Positions 23,821 to 37,600 of a stretch of 64,000 nt of DNA are shown one piece after another. The notes beneath the pieces are model-generated. The model worked only from the letters and a program-made list of their open reading frames with translations. It was not told the DNA's origin and ran no database searches. A program made the translations under genes and the position numbers. How positions within the stretch are numbered: position 1 is the stretch's first letter; each line of letters starts with the position of its first letter. The stretch is from Owenia fusiformis (lineage: Eukaryota; Annelida; Polychaeta; Sabellida; Oweniidae): contig CAIIXF020000001.1 of assembly GCA_903813345.2 (NCBI GenBank), forward strand, positions 54,207,885-54,271,884, written 5' to 3'.

Positions 23821-26160
23821 TGAAATCTAAATTGTTCATTTTTAAAAAAAAGAGTAGTTCGACACTTAAACATGTTTGTTCAAAGGCTCTTTCAACTTGT
23901 ACTAGAATAACTTTTAATAACGTTTTAAACCATCGAATTCACAAAATTGATGCCTTGGTTATGAAATGATCAATTAGCCAATTTTGTAACGAGTGAACCT
24001 CAGTAAGCAGTCCAGATCGTGATGAGAGTTGACACTTTCATCTTTCAAAGGGTATATTCCAACCTTAGGACAGATTACGTTACTTCATTTATTTTCCATT
24101 AAGGAACAGACGCTTCCTGATGCTCTCGTCTGTTCAGCTGGACACAAATAGATAGGAAGCATGATATCAAAGCGGATGTGTTCATGAATGACTCAATTAT
24201 TATATCATTTATAAGATGTCTTTGTTCATCTTATCTAATATCAAGGCTTCTTACCTGTTGTTTTTGATATCACCTATTTCTATTATTCCAGTAACTAAAA
24301 GTGAAAGAGCTCCGCATGTCTTAGGTATTTATATGACATCTCTCCATCTCGCCTTCTCATTATTTCTTAATTGTGAAATAAATATGAAGCCCATAAACAA
24401 CTATTCTAATATCTGCAGATGCATGTTCAATAATCGAATATTTGCCATTGGCCTTTTATCTTCTTGTAATGCATCAACCAAACTAATGTTCAATAAGTTT
24501 GGACATGATGAATTATATATTAGATAAATAGATTTGTAATGTGGTTTAAATGATTTATCCCATACTTACGAATGAACTTGATACCTCTCTTGGGCAATGT
24601 TTTCTGCGTTTCACTCGAAAAAGATACTCCTAGAGCACAACCTTGGCACAACTATAGTTCTCAACCACAGTTCATTCTGGTAATTCATTCTGGTAGAAAG
24701 TATATTTTTTGTATTTCTTTCGAAAGGTTTAATGTGCTAAAAGATACATGTAATTGCATTAGGGTGTTTCATTTTTCAAGAATGTTCTCAGATCACAATG
24801 GCCCTTTATGGTGCTGGTAGTTCACTGATTTTTTTCAACATAATCGGAATACGTAAAAACTGGTACGTCGGTCATTCTTTCCGTCCCATTGAATTACATT
24901 GTGGGCGACGCCCACTTTTCAACGGAAAACATTATTTCGCACGTTTTTGCTTAGCATTTGCCGGGAATGGTTTTAAACCAATTTTCCTGTTATAAGCATT
25001 TGAATATAAACCAAACCACTCTCATTGATGTAAAATAGACTGTTCTAGAATTTTTATCGCCGAAATATTGTTATAAAATCACAAAGAGTGAAATATTTTT
25101 TATTGTATTGGACAGATAATATTTTCTTTTACTGGACATGTTTTAATTTGCATAACTATTAGATACATAAGGATGATATGAAATTTGAACCACTAAAACA
25201 GATGTAGTTTAAGTTAAAGGGAACTTTTACTATACCCGCGATGCTATCTGACCCGAACGAGCCACCTGGTGATGAAGCTGGTAACTTCCTACTCGCATCT
25301 GAGCTATTGAAATATTTCATGTAGAAACCTGAGATTTTATAAATGAAATGGGATATGATTTTCAAAATTAGGATTTTTAAATATCACATGCAAGTCAATC
25401 GAGCATTTCTTGATTGATTTATCAATTAGAGAATGACGAAGACAAAAATGCAAGGTATACTCTATTCCAATTCTGACAAATCAGAGTAAAAATCATTTTT
25501 CTAATAAATCTATCTTGTGATAACAGGAGCAGTTTTAATTTACTTGAATGATCCATCTCAAAAGAGCAAATAAAAAGGAATGCCGAACGTCATGATAAAC
25601 TACTTCTTGCAATGATTAACAACAAATTAATGATTGAAATATATTTATGTTATTACAAATACCAAGGAAACAATGTCTATAGGTCATGAATCATCGTAGC
25701 CTATATAGAGTTTGAGGTTCAATATTCTAAAACAACGTAGTGTACTTTCCCCTCGTTCCTCGTTCTCAGCTTCAATTTGCACTATTTAACGTACATGTAC
25801 AGTATGTATATATATATATATACTAATGTGTTTATCTTAACAATGGGTAAAAAGTATAATCTAACCTTCAGAAAAGACGTTGATATTTTTTTACCAAGGA
25901 AAGGTGTTTTTCATCTCTGGACACAAAAAAGTCTTCAAAACAAAATCCCAAGGTGTTTCTGCAGGAAAAATGCAACATGATTCTGAAAAACATGTTGAAT
26001 CTTTGGTGAAAAAATCATGCCCAAATAAAACTCTAAGATAATTTGCTATAATGTATCTGGTCCTTTCAATTTAAACCTTCAAAGTGGTCTTATATTTTTC
26101 ATTGACCCTTCTAGTCACAACAAACCAGTTTCCTTCTTGATTGGACGTACATGTACCTGG
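23821..26160. other. Intergenic; one dispersed repeat
   Basis: No supported exon is seen. The stretch at about 25095-25310 (CTTTTACTGGACATGTTTTAA through GCCACCTGGTGATG to CTACTCGCATCTGAG) is an inverted copy of 50690-50925. A short TA dinucleotide run lies near 25805. Confidence 0.45.
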
Positions 26161-26164
26161 AACT

Positions 26165-26640
26165 GTTTAATTCATGGACATACAAAATCAATTGTTTTTA
26201 ACTCAAAAGTTGATGCGGTTTCCACATCCAATGATAGTGCTATAGAAAATGTTGGGCAGTACAAATACCTTGGATGTGTATTCAGTAAAAAGAAGAATTT
26301 CGACCAGCATGTATTTTACTTAAACGAGCATGCAAGAAGATTTGTTTAAAGTTAAACAGCAATAAAAATTTAATGATATTCCAGTTAATGTTGCATCGCA
26401 CCTTTTCGACTACTTAGTTGAACCTATTTTAACTAATATGCTTCAGAGGTGTGGATCAATGAAAAACATTTGAAGACAATAGAGACAATGCACCTATGTT
26501 TTGTAAATGTCTGTTGGGTGTTTCAAAAATCAACTGCAACATCAGCAATTTATGGAGAATTTGGACGCTCCCCGTTAAAAATACGTCTTGAAATCAAATT
26601 AATAAAATATTGGCTCCGTTTACTTACATTTATACATTTA
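26165..26640 (+). pseudogene. Decayed non-LTR reverse transcriptase C-terminal region
   Basis: Two frames read as the region downstream of the RT catalytic core: VGQYKYLGCVFSKKKNFDQH at about 26246, then after stops and frame changes EVWINEKHLKTIETMHL and YGEFGRSPLKIRLEIKLI near 26446-26610. These match the style of the post-YADD part of LINE ORF2 (a YLG motif, then a GE.GR.PL..R segment). Multiple stops and at least one frameshift make it a fossil. Confidence 0.65.
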
Positions 26641-29600
26641 CATTTATTTATTGTTCCATTCAAATCATTTGACGCAGAGCGTATATTGTGTGTTTTAAAA
26701 AAGGTCTAAGGTCATGTAAAAGTAAGATAATTAATTGGTGGAGTATTGGAACATAACAAGTAACTAATAACTAATAATTTGAAATGATGTATTTTTGAGA
26801 GCTGCCTTAAATGAACACTTTCCTTAATTTCATTTGGTAATTTGTTATAGTATGATGGACGTGTAGCATCTCATTGCGAGCATCTTCAGTTTTAGAAGAA
26901 TCCAACAATCCATGTGAAACCGAATCCGGAGCTAACATGCCACTGTGCTCGCATACTATAGGTTTTCATCATTACTCAACGGAAGTGTTAACAGTTTTGA
27001 GGCTACGGCACCCGGTGGCAAACTTTAGCAGACCAGGGATGACCTTTAAGTGTTTCAAAAGTGGACACGGTTCTATTCAGTCGACTAAAACTAACATCAT
27101 TGGCAGTTCTGTCTTGCCATTCGGAGTTTTGTACAGCATTTATTGCACGTTTTACGATGTTTTTCCAAATTCTTAGTGGGGGAAAATGCCCACTAACTAA
27201 GTATTCGCGTTATGAATCTGGGCTGTATTTATTCAATATTCTGTGAATATCAAGAATAAACCCCTTCTTCGTTGATGTTGTAATTAGAATTGTGTTTTAC
27301 AAAAACTTTATGTATTTGTATTCAGTAGTTTAGTCTTAGGTCAATTTTGTATATTGTAGTTTTTATTTTTTTAGTGACTAATATGTCATTGTAATATGAC
27401 ATCAGAGATTCAATAAAAGATACTAGATATAGTATCACGTGTTCTGGTGATAGGAAGGAACTCCCAAAACGTCGAGCCTGCTAAAAATTAATGTTGACCA
27501 TAGTGCTTTTATTAGATATAGACCGTGTGACAATGTACTTAAGACGAGATGGAATGACTAAGAACTGATACTTTTCATGGGGGTAACCATGAGGGAGGGA
27601 GGGGGTGCGATGGGTGCATCCCACAAAAAGGAAAACCGGCGCGGCTTTGTTTATTTTGTCAAAAAAATTAACAAGTTATACTTTGAAATTCTTAGAATGC
27701 ACTATATATAACGATGTAATTTTTCCAGGGGTGAACCACCATACCCTATTTTGGGGGATCGCTTTGCTCGCAACGATTTAAACCCAAAATATCGCGCATC
27801 CCTTGACAATTGCTGGCTAATAGCTACCGCCCCTGTTTTTATCCTACCGGTGAAGAGTTATATAGAGCACGTATTGGCAACGAGGTTAAATTTGACTACG
27901 ATAAAAATTCACCTTGAATCTGACATTTTAAACCAAATATAAATGTACACGTTTTTTCAAATTTATAGCTCGCATATTATCGCAATTCTGTATTACACCC
28001 AACGACGACCTGGTAACTCATACTGATAGTCAGATATAGAATTATAGATTAATGAAAAATTATAATTGAAAGTGATAAATCATGACGTTTCAATCAAACG
28101 CTCGTCTTCGGTTGATATAAAGGGGAACTCAGAAGAATATTGTCTACCACTGGATACACAGACCAATCTGACTCTAATGAACAAATTGATTTGTCCAATA
28201 TTATTTATACAGCAAAATCCCTACCATGACATGGCTTCTTCCTGAAAATTCGTAAGAAATGTGTTTATTAAGTTTTTAAGTCTGTTGTGTTGGATTCACT
28301 TTTTCTGATCGATTCCTTTCTTCATTTATTCCTATATTTCTTCCTATTATTTATGCACAACAATATGACCAGTCCTGCTATCAATCAGCGCCGTGATTCC
28401 GGATGTTTAGTTTCCAGTGAACGTGAATTTATAATTGAATTAACGTTATTGTCTCATAGTCGTTCTGATCAATCACACCTTTCTGTTTTTCAAATAGAAA
28501 GGAACTATAGAAGAAGCCTTGATTTCTCAAAATGTCTCATAAGCGAGTGGTTCTCTATTTGCAGTAATCAACTATTGGGTAATTGCTGTCAAAAATCCTA
28601 CTGGCCATTTTGTTTCATCACTGCATTAAATTTTGAATTTTCTAAACTATAATCTTAAACTTCAGAGATACAAAATAATTTATTAATTTTGTGTCCCCTT
28701 CAGTATCACTCGCCATAGTTTGTAAAATGTATTTTTGTATTTTCGTCAATACCAGTGACAATGGTTTTACAATGTAATGATCATTGGAGTCCTATATGAT
28801 TATCAAAAACAAAACGTTTTATGTATCTAGGTTGTTTTGATGGTAAGCAAGAAGTCTGCGAGATTCTTCAAGAAAAGGCACATGAATTGAAGTCGCAGTA
28901 ACCATTAATCTTGAAAAGCTTGTGGAAATCTTTGATAATCATACTGTCTCTTTAAAAAGTTTTTCATTTTTTTCCTATTACTTATTGAATGAACTGTAAT
29001 CTGTATTTTTGTCAATAATAAGTTTATTTACAAGTATTTACATATAATAGAATAAATTGAACTGAGCGATCGACCAGATACATATAAATTGCTTGATTTA
29101 GTGCCATAAAAATCTCGTAGTATTAAAAAGTTATGAGATAAGATCAATTAACGTACAAAAGACTCATTGACGTCTTATCTTCATTCCATCTTGTTTATTC
29201 ATTTTCTGTAAATACAACATTATCGTCAGAGAGTAATAATTTGTCCATCGCTTTTAAAGGAATGTTTCAAGACATTTCTATACGATACAATAGTAAACAT
29301 TACAATTATAACTAGATTATCAACCACCCTTGACAATCGATGACCTCCTAGAATACTTGTGTTAATCTGTGTCTCATTTAGTTCTCAACTAGGATTTAAA
29401 GTAGCATGATAGCGAAATTTCATTTCATTTTCTCACGTTAAAAATATTTTTTGTGTGTTCTTGACACCATTCCCTACCAAAGTAAAAATCTATTTGTAGT
29501 GTACCATCAAAAACACAATATGAAACATGTGTTATTGTAATACAAGAATGTTTAATATCTGTAATTCAATCTGAGACTGGCATAAAATATAGACATATTG

Positions 29601-30098
29601 TAATTCCTGGGTGGATCCATTTGGATATAACTAAGTATGAACACGTCTCACAATGAAAGGATTGACTATATATGTTCTGTTGCAGATATTCATAAAATAT
29701 TTGTAGAATTATGAAAATTGATATTCATATGCGCATTAATGTGTCCTTGTTTGTTATTGGCTCTCGTTTACCGGCGTACACACTACAAATATCGTTAAAG
29801 CAAAGTATTCATTCGTATTTATACTATGAGTTAAAAATGAATAAATAAATTGACTATACAACGTGTATGCATCTATTTCTATATATATCTGTAAACATGT
29901 GACAAAAATGTAGCTGTTCTTGACTTAAATATATATTTTAAAAAAATAGTTGAATTTGAAAAATAAAGAATGAATTGAAAAAAGTAACATCAGAATTATG
30001 GATCTTTGGAACCACTACAAGACAGTGTAATGCTCGTATACATTTATCGTAATAGTGAGAGATAACTATAAACATGACAATGATTGCTTTATTTTCAG
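26641..30098. other. No gene recognised; expected catalytic exons not found
   Basis: This lies directly upstream of the galactosyltransferase-like exons, but I find no WGWGGEDDD-like or other catalytic-core coding segment on the plus strand. A 121-codon frame at 28287-28652 lacks family resemblance and splice context. The sequence at 27380-27425 ends in an ATTCAATAAAAGATAC stretch that could be a retroelement or gene polyadenylation end. Confidence 0.4.
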
Positions 30099-30644
30099 AA
30101 TCAAAGTCTCCAAATTAAAGGCAGGCCATGCTCATCGATGGAATAGAGGAATTCCACGATATACAATGCTTGGTCATTCTCGATCTAAAATACGTAATAT
30201 GGCAAGGTAAAGTAGGTGTTCGCAGGTGTCAAAAACGAAATTTGCAGAATAAACGACTTTGGTCAGCTTTTTGTGTAAAACGGTCAAATTGTAGCCTTAT
30301 TAACAAATATATACAGACTGTTAAATATTTTATTTCAATGAGATTTTGAGCTTTTGAATTTAATGTTATCTTTACTTTTCAGGTGGAAGCTTTTAAAAAA
30401 TTCAAAAGTTCGGCACCATTGTGATGGTCTCAACTCACTCACGTACAGATTAAACAAAGTTGAATTAAAGCCACTCTATACAAGCGTTTCTATCAGTATG
30501 GATCTAGATTTCCTGAACTCGACATTGTTTACGAAATGTAACATGACAACTTTCTACGAGGAAATCAAATTTGTCGAGGAAATAAAAAGACTACAACGAT
30601 TAGGAAACCCCTCTGGGAATGACACACTAGACAAAAATATATAA
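30099..30644 (+). CDS. Beta-1,4-galactosyltransferase-like, last two coding exons
   Basis: Exon 30099-30206 follows ATTTTCAG and ends AG|GTAAAG. Exon 30383-30644 follows TTACTTTTCAG and ends with TAA. Joined in phase 2 they encode a C-terminal segment containing RYTMLGHSR, KIRNMARWKLL, CDGLNSLTY and KPLYTSVSI. This matches the conserved end of Golgi beta-4-galactosyltransferases (known family pattern: RY.M..H..., then SDGLNSL.Y and PLYT.I.V). Such enzymes transfer galactose from UDP-galactose to GlcNAc or xylose acceptors in the Golgi lumen. About 60 residues follow the conserved core, longer than usual tails. No N-terminal anchor or catalytic exon is recognisable upstream, so this is either a gene with a long intron reaching beyond recognisable sequence, or a detached partial duplicate. 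A possible AATAAA lies near 30765. Confidence 0.7.
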
Positions 30645-31028
30645 AAACATCTGGAAAAATATATATTGCTGAAAGTGAAAAATGTTCAATATATCAACTA
30701 AAATCTTGTATTAGTATCATCACTAAAATGTATGCAACACTGGTAGGATAGTTAATTAATAAATAACTGTTCGCATGGATAGTTGTAAAACATACGGGAT
30801 TCACTGTATTGCAGGTAATCCAATAAGACACTTTTCTTAAACAATTCACGCGTTCCTGCCATCTATACGAGAACGAGTCATCCATCCACTACCACTTCTA
30901 AAATATCACATGATTTTATAATGTGTAACAATGTCATATTTTATTTTTGAACACAATTAGTTTGAGAAATCGTGGTATTTACTTTGCAGAGACCACTGTT
31001 GCATTTAAATGATTTTATTTTCATGACA

Positions 31029-31244
31029 TTAACTAGAACCATTATCTGCTGTAAATGGTCTTAATGGCTTACTAAATCGCCCCAAAGCTAGAAAGGACGA
31101 ATGAGGAAAATGGACCTTGTTATGCAAGTTGAGCGTTGGTGGATTAAAAGTAGGATCAGAATGAGACTGTCCTTGAACAATCATGCTAAACCCTATGTTA
31201 TTGTAATCTGATACAATGCTGTTTTTATTTTCAGATTTTTCAGA
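31029..31244 (-). CDS. Candidate terminal coding exon, unidentified
   Basis: On the minus strand, a TTTATGTTTCATGCAAG acceptor at 31245 precedes 71 codons and a stop (ending PLRPFTADNGSS). The composition is protein-like (GQSHSDPTFNPPTLNL, FPHSSFLALGRF). No upstream exon or family is recognised. It could be an alternative 3' exon of the TAX1BP1-like gene, a separate gene's last exon, or chance. Confidence 0.28.
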   Translation of the reverse strand, partial: SEKSENKNSIVSDYNNIGFSMIVQGQSHSDPTFNPPTLNLHNKVHFPHSSFLALGRFSKPLRPFTADNGSS

Positions 31245-31316
31245 CTTGCATGAAACATAAAACAACTTTAGTATATAATATGTAGTGATGTTTATTACAT
31301 ACAGGAATAATAACAC

Positions 31317-33031
31317 ACAGCTAAATTTTTGAGAAAATCACTTCATAAATATGATGATACTGCACATTTACTTGAATATGTATTCTGTATTATTCTTATC
31401 TACTGTATAACATGTACATGTATAATGAACTAATAAAAGCTATAAGCACATAAATTATAGTATCACACAAAAAGCAATCAAAGAATCTATTGCAGTATTT
31501 GATAAATTGTTAAGACTGATTTCACTGCACCAATCAAACCCGTTTTTCCAAAGAAAAAATATATACTTATACAAAATATGTCCAGGTATCAGCCGAATAG
31601 TACAGTTAGTTTGACGGAGGCAAAATATTGAATCAACTGTTTTTAAACAAATGTCTGTGTTTAAAATGAAAAAAAACTTGGACTGAATTTACAAAGTATA
31701 TTGCTAGCTTCAATGATAGTTTGTAATTATTTGCCTGAAGACATGAAGACCATTCACAGTTTTACACTCTCAAAAGATATGATGCAAACTGAATAAATCT
31801 TCACTTCAAACAGATCAACTGTAAAACGTGAAGAATTCAATTCATTTTAAATCCAAACATAAGTGATTCAAGTCGTTTCTAAACAAGAGATGCCCTTATG
31901 TTGTTATTATTTCTTCAATCCTTAACAACATAACCGTTTTATTACAGCCTAAAGATATATTATTTATATTGTCCATGCACAAATACATGTCCATATTAGA
32001 ACCTGGTAAAAATTATATACAAAATCCAATGGAAATAAGGTATCCATATTCTTATCATACATGTTTTAGCCCCAAATATAATACATAATAACTATATGCA
32101 ACTAGAAAACTGTATGCTACTCCACAGAGTAGCAATTACCACCAAATAAAACACGTTTTCTCAAATCATTTTTCATCTCATGCTTTTTGGTTTATTTTAC
32201 CAAAAATGAAACCTTTGACATATAACTATTTCAAATATGCATGAGCAAAATATGTCAATCAGTATTTAAGTTATTGGCAAAAATGTCAAATTGAACAGGC
32301 TTTCATTTAGAACTAAGACATCATTTTGGCAGAGTCACCATTTGGAGCATGGCGCCTTGATCAGAGGCTCCATGCCCATAACTTAGACAACCAATAAAAA
32401 TTCTAACCAAATCTGAAAACCGATGTTTGTGTTATTGCCCAGTCAGACAAAAAGCTTCTCCATATCCTTACATAAACTTAATCCAATGGGATAATTATAA
32501 GTATTATTACAATACTAAATTTGCATGCATATGGATATGATGAAATTATGTGGTACTGTCTTATTAGACTACCCTCTATACTCTCTATCACAAAACACAT
32601 TGTGAATGGTCGTACCAAATGCTCAAAGATCAAAGATCAGATTACTATTATACATAATGCAATGTTATCATTAACATTAGATACATTAATTTAACTTTGG
32701 TACCAGGCCAACTAGAGGTATAGCCAATGGACAATGAAATATTGGTAGTCTTTACAGAATATAGCAATACATCATCAACTATAACTCCCTCCTTATTCAG
32801 CTTTCAGGTTGCAAAATTGAATACCTAATGCATTGGTAAAATCTCGTAAAATGACACCATATACTTGTACAATATGAGCCACATTTCTATTATGCATTAA
32901 AAGTACAAACTGATTACAGTATGAAAAGTAAGTAGAATTATCAAATCAGTTTATAATTTTGACTCTTGGCTGCTTTATTGCATGAATAGTTTCTGTTTAT
33001 ACAGAATTCAAATGATGCAAAAAACTATAAG
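31317..33031. other. Intergenic or 3' UTR, nothing recognised
   Basis: No exon, repeat or RNA gene is supported by eye. Confidence 0.35.
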
Positions 33032-33033
33032 TA

Positions 33034-33614
33034 CAGGGTGTCAAATAAGTCCCTTCCCCCTGCTACAGCTAAAACCTTAATAGATGGTACCTAGTGTGAT
33101 ATACCATTGAGAAGATCATCCAAAGTTATGTTAACTCACCAACTCTCAAATATTTTGGATGAAATTTACCTATATTTTTATGATGTCCTTTACGGCTAAC
33201 GTATAGTCCTTTAAGCAGCTTTTTTGCGTCAAAATGACAAGGATATGACCTCAGAAATATGTCAAAAAGTTAATCTTTTTCGCATTCCACTTGTTAAAAA
33301 AAGGTTTTCAGCATTTTCCTTGCACCTCTATTTTCTACACATCTAACCCTATCCAGAAATTGGTTAAAGTCATTGCCATATACATGTACATGTTTAATCA
33401 AGTTTCGGTCCTTTGACCTTTCTTATATCTGATTCTTAAAATCCTCCCAAATGCGCCAAATTGCCATGTTTCTAGGCCTATGATCTCCTCAATTGATACA
33501 ATGTAAAAATTTGTGAGATTGATTGACCTTTCCAATGATATATCACACTTGGTACCAAATATCTTGGTTTTGGCAGTAGAAGGGGGGGGGGGGCGGGACT
33601 TATTTGACACCCTG
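33034..33614. mobile_element. MITE with CAGGGTGTCAAATAAGTCC ends and TA duplication
   Basis: The ends at 33034-33052 and about 33596-33614 are inverted copies (CAGGGTGTCAAATAAGTCC), bounded by TA at 33032-33033 and 33615-33616. A G-rich run near 33580-33592 faces a C-rich run near 33056. It shares the CAGGGTG terminus with the element at 17914, so the two probably belong to one superfamily. Confidence 0.75.
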
Positions 33615-33616
33615 TA

Positions 33617-34615
33617 TTATCATTAATATAATATACTTAGAACTAAATGAAAGAATATAATGTTCATACAATATCAGTCATCATAAAATATTCAACACAG
33701 CCCTCTGAATAAAATATCTCAATGCAGGGCATTCAAAACCCATTACTGGTTAAATTTTCACATAATGTACTCCCAAGTACTGCGATTATAGTACTGCATT
33801 TTCCTGCATTTTTCTCATACAGACTATACACAAGAAAGTGACATACATGATAAAACAGATATTAGAGATGACACGGAACAACAAAAAAATCAGTATGGTT
33901 CAGAACAGAGTGACTTTGTGTATTTGTGTTTTGGTTCTGGAACGAAACCGAAATTCTTAATTTTTGTTTTATGTTCCATTCAGAGAGCGTAATTCCGCGG
34001 GTCGGAACACAATAGGGTATCCGTGACACCTCTAACAGATATGCTAAGATAGTAGATCATTCAAAATTCATTATCTATGACATAATCTAGTTTTCATGAT
34101 CTATTTTTACAAAGGGCTACAGTTATCTATAATGGCGTGCACGTATCCTTTCATTCATAAATATGTTAGTTACCTCTTATTTATACATTCATCGAATAGT
34201 CATCAATCTTATGCATTTCTTTCTTAACTGTTGGCAATTATTTTCATCAAAATCTGTGGTGTTTAAATTCTTTGGCAATCAAATTGTTGTCTGTTAAAAT
34301 TGGATGTGACATTTGCATGTAGAAACATGAATGTTCTGAACTATTTTCACAAAAGTAGCAGTAACACATAATATTATGTAAGACAGAACAACGATCAGGC
34401 TAACGTCTTGGATAATAATGTGTCAACAAAGCATTATGACAGAATATGACAACTTACCTTTTGCTACTGTTGCAACATCAGCTCCATATTTAATCCTCAT
34501 TTTAAAAGTATTGTAATGTTTTCCTTTCCTTCAATCTTTCCTTAAGCAGATATAATTTAGTTGTTTATCATAAAGCATGAAGTTCATTTAAATTATTCCA
34601 TGAACTTCATTGATA
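33617..34615 (-). other. Downstream region of the TAX1BP1-like gene
   Basis: This directly follows the stop codon at 34616 on the minus strand and should contain its 3' UTR. I see no decisive polyadenylation site, and no coding exon here. Confidence 0.4.
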
Positions 34616-37600
34616 TTAAAAATACTGATCGCCAGTAGCAGGGTTATCATTGGCCTCACTATCAAAATGCCTCTGAACATGACGCTCAAAATCGTGTTGT
34701 GGGAAGTCCTTGTCAAAGACCTGCTGACACATTGGACACATTGTGACAAAATGACTCTGCACGTGGTCCTCATAGACTGCCTGAGGGCACTCTTGGAATG
34801 ATGTCATACACGTGGGGCATAGCTTTACACTCTCAGGATCCCCAACAGCATCATGGAACCTAATTTTTAAAAAAATCATGAGATTCAAAAATCAGAAGTG
34901 AAAGAAAATTTAGAAGAAATTTTCAAAATAGGAGAAAACTGGAACGATTTCATCCTATAAAGGACGATGACCACGGGATAAAATCCTATCATCAGGTTTC
35001 CTGGAATGACAAGATTTATTGGATAGATTGATGGATGGATGGATGGATAAATATTCAGTATAATATTTTGTGCATATTTTGCCCATTAAGATCTATAATT
35101 TTCACTTACTCATCAACATCGTCCTGCTCCTTGGAGGCATGTCTCTTCAACTGCTTCAGGCCAGCACCCTCACCAGACTGAACACCCTGACCTGGGCCAA
35201 CCTTAGCCACCTGTTTCACTGCAGCAACCTAAGGTACAATTTAAAACATGAAGCGAAAATATTATTATTTTTATGAAATAAAAAATCCTTTGAGTGTATT
35301 TCCTAGCTGGTTGTTAATTGAGCCAAGTAGTTTAAAAATATTCTCCACAAACACTTTCATTGTGAAATTATTTGTTCTTTTTGGTCTTTTCTGGCCAACA
35401 TGGGTATGTTTTAGCGTTATATTACTTTGATACAGTATACATTTTCTTGAGTAATGTTTAGAAACACATTTACATATTGACAAATCTTTTCCATAGTTTC
35501 AATAAATGCTTTGTACCTTTGCAGATGGTAACACCTCTGGCATCATTGGAGGAGGAAGAGGTTTTAATGGTTCCTCTAGCTGTCCAGTGGGTAAATCTTC
35601 ATCCAATGATGTTGTACTTGAGCTCTTTTCTTTGTCCTCTTTAACAAACTTCTCTGCAAGTGGGTTATGAAATATTTCAATTCTAAGGAATTGTCCAAGG
35701 AAATCATTAAGTGTTGATTAATAGGCTAGGTTAGGATTTCATATTCCAAGAACATAAGGGTTTATAGTTTGGAGTCAAAACTTCTGACAATTTGGGCATA
35801 TTGGTAAATTAACCAGCTCCAACTTTCCTCCTTTGGGGGTTAGAGTCACTTTTTCACCAAAACATGCCTTATTCAACTTTAAGAAAAGCCATAAAGTTTG
35901 AGGACATTTGACCAAAATACCTTAGGGGAGGGGGGGGGGGCAGATCTGGGCCCCTGACCATTTAAGGATTTTTTTTAAAAGTATTAATGTAAACTAAATA
36001 TCGACATAAAAATACCCCTTGAGCCTAATAATCATTAATGGAACTGAATGGCAGTTTAATGTTACCTTTGAATAAGCTATAAATGTCAACATACCCGTGT
36101 CATCCACATATGGGTTTCCATATTTCAGTGGAGGTGGTGCATTAACTTTAGCCATTTCAGCATAGGGATTGGGGTAGAGCTGCTGTGGGGGTTTCAGCAC
36201 TGGGCTACATGCTGCTGTATCTTGCTTCTTCGCAGCCTCCAGTTCTCTTTGCATCTTTGCCATGTCTTTATTTAGTTGGTCTATCACTCTCTGCAGTACA
36301 CAAGTGGATAAGAATATTACATGTATTTGGTTGAGCTGGAATGCTTTTAAAAACCAACTGAAATAATATCTGAACATAATTCAATGTCTATACAAGAGCA
36401 CTGCTGATGTTTATACACAACTGGAAAAGTACAACTTAAAGGATTGATCATTTTGAATTTATCAATTTTCTACAATTGCCTTTTATTCCAAATTATAGTT
36501 AAAGCAATGTCATGGAAAAAGTTGGAATATAATATGTAATATTAAACTCCTTTGCTTCTTACCTGTGAACTCTCCACATTTTCTTATATGTTATGTTAAA
36601 CTCCTTTGCTTCTTACCTGTGAACTCTCCGTATTTTCTTATATGTTATGTTAAACTCCTTTGCTTCTTACCAGTGAACTCTCCACATTTTCTTATATGTT
36701 ATGTTAAACTCCTTTGCTTCTTACCAGTGAACTCTCCACATTTTCTAATATGTAATGTTAAACTCCTTTGCTTCTTACCAGTGAACTCTCCACATTTTCT
36801 TATATGTTATGTTTAACTCCTTTGCTTCTTACCAGTGAACTCTCCACATTTTCTTATATGTTATGTTAAACTCCTTTGCTTCTTACCAGTGAACTCTCCA
36901 CATTTTCTAATATGTAATGTTAAACTCCTTTGCTTCTTACCAGTGAACTCTCCACATTTTCTTATATGTAATGTTAAACTCCTTTGCTTCTTACCAGTGA
37001 ACTCTCCACATTTTCTAATATGTAATGTTAAAATCCTTTGCTTCTTACCAGTGAACTCTCCACATTTTCTTATATGTAATGTTAAACTCATTTGCTTCTT
37101 ACCAGTGAACTCTCCACATTTTCTTATATGTTAATGTTAAACTCCTTTGCCTCTTACCAGTGAACTCTCCACATTTTCTTATATGTAATGTTAAACTCCT
37201 TTGCTTCTTACCAGTGAACTCTCCACATTTTCTTATATGTTATGTTAAACTCCTTTGCTTCCTCCCAGTGAACTCTCCACATTTTTTTATATGTAATATT
37301 AAACTCCTTTGCTTCTTACCAGTGAACTCTCCACATTTTCTTATATGTAATGTTAAACTCCTTTGCTTCTTACCAGTGAACTCTCCACATTTTCTTATAT
37401 GTAATGTTAAACTCCTTTCCTTCTTACCAGTGAACTCTCCACATTTTCTTATATGTAATGTTAAACTCCTTTGCTTCTTACCAGTGAACTCTCCACATTT
37501 TCTTATATGTAATGTTAAACTCCTTTGCTTCTTACCAGTGAACTCTCCACATTTTCTTATATGTAATATTAAACTCCTTTGCTTCTTACCAGTGAACTCT

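Noticed and set aside
28287-28652. 121-codon plus-strand frame
   Set aside because: The hydrophobic start is AT-rich and low complexity; no family resemblance. It does not match galactosyltransferase stem or catalytic sequence, so I did not join it to the exons at 30099.
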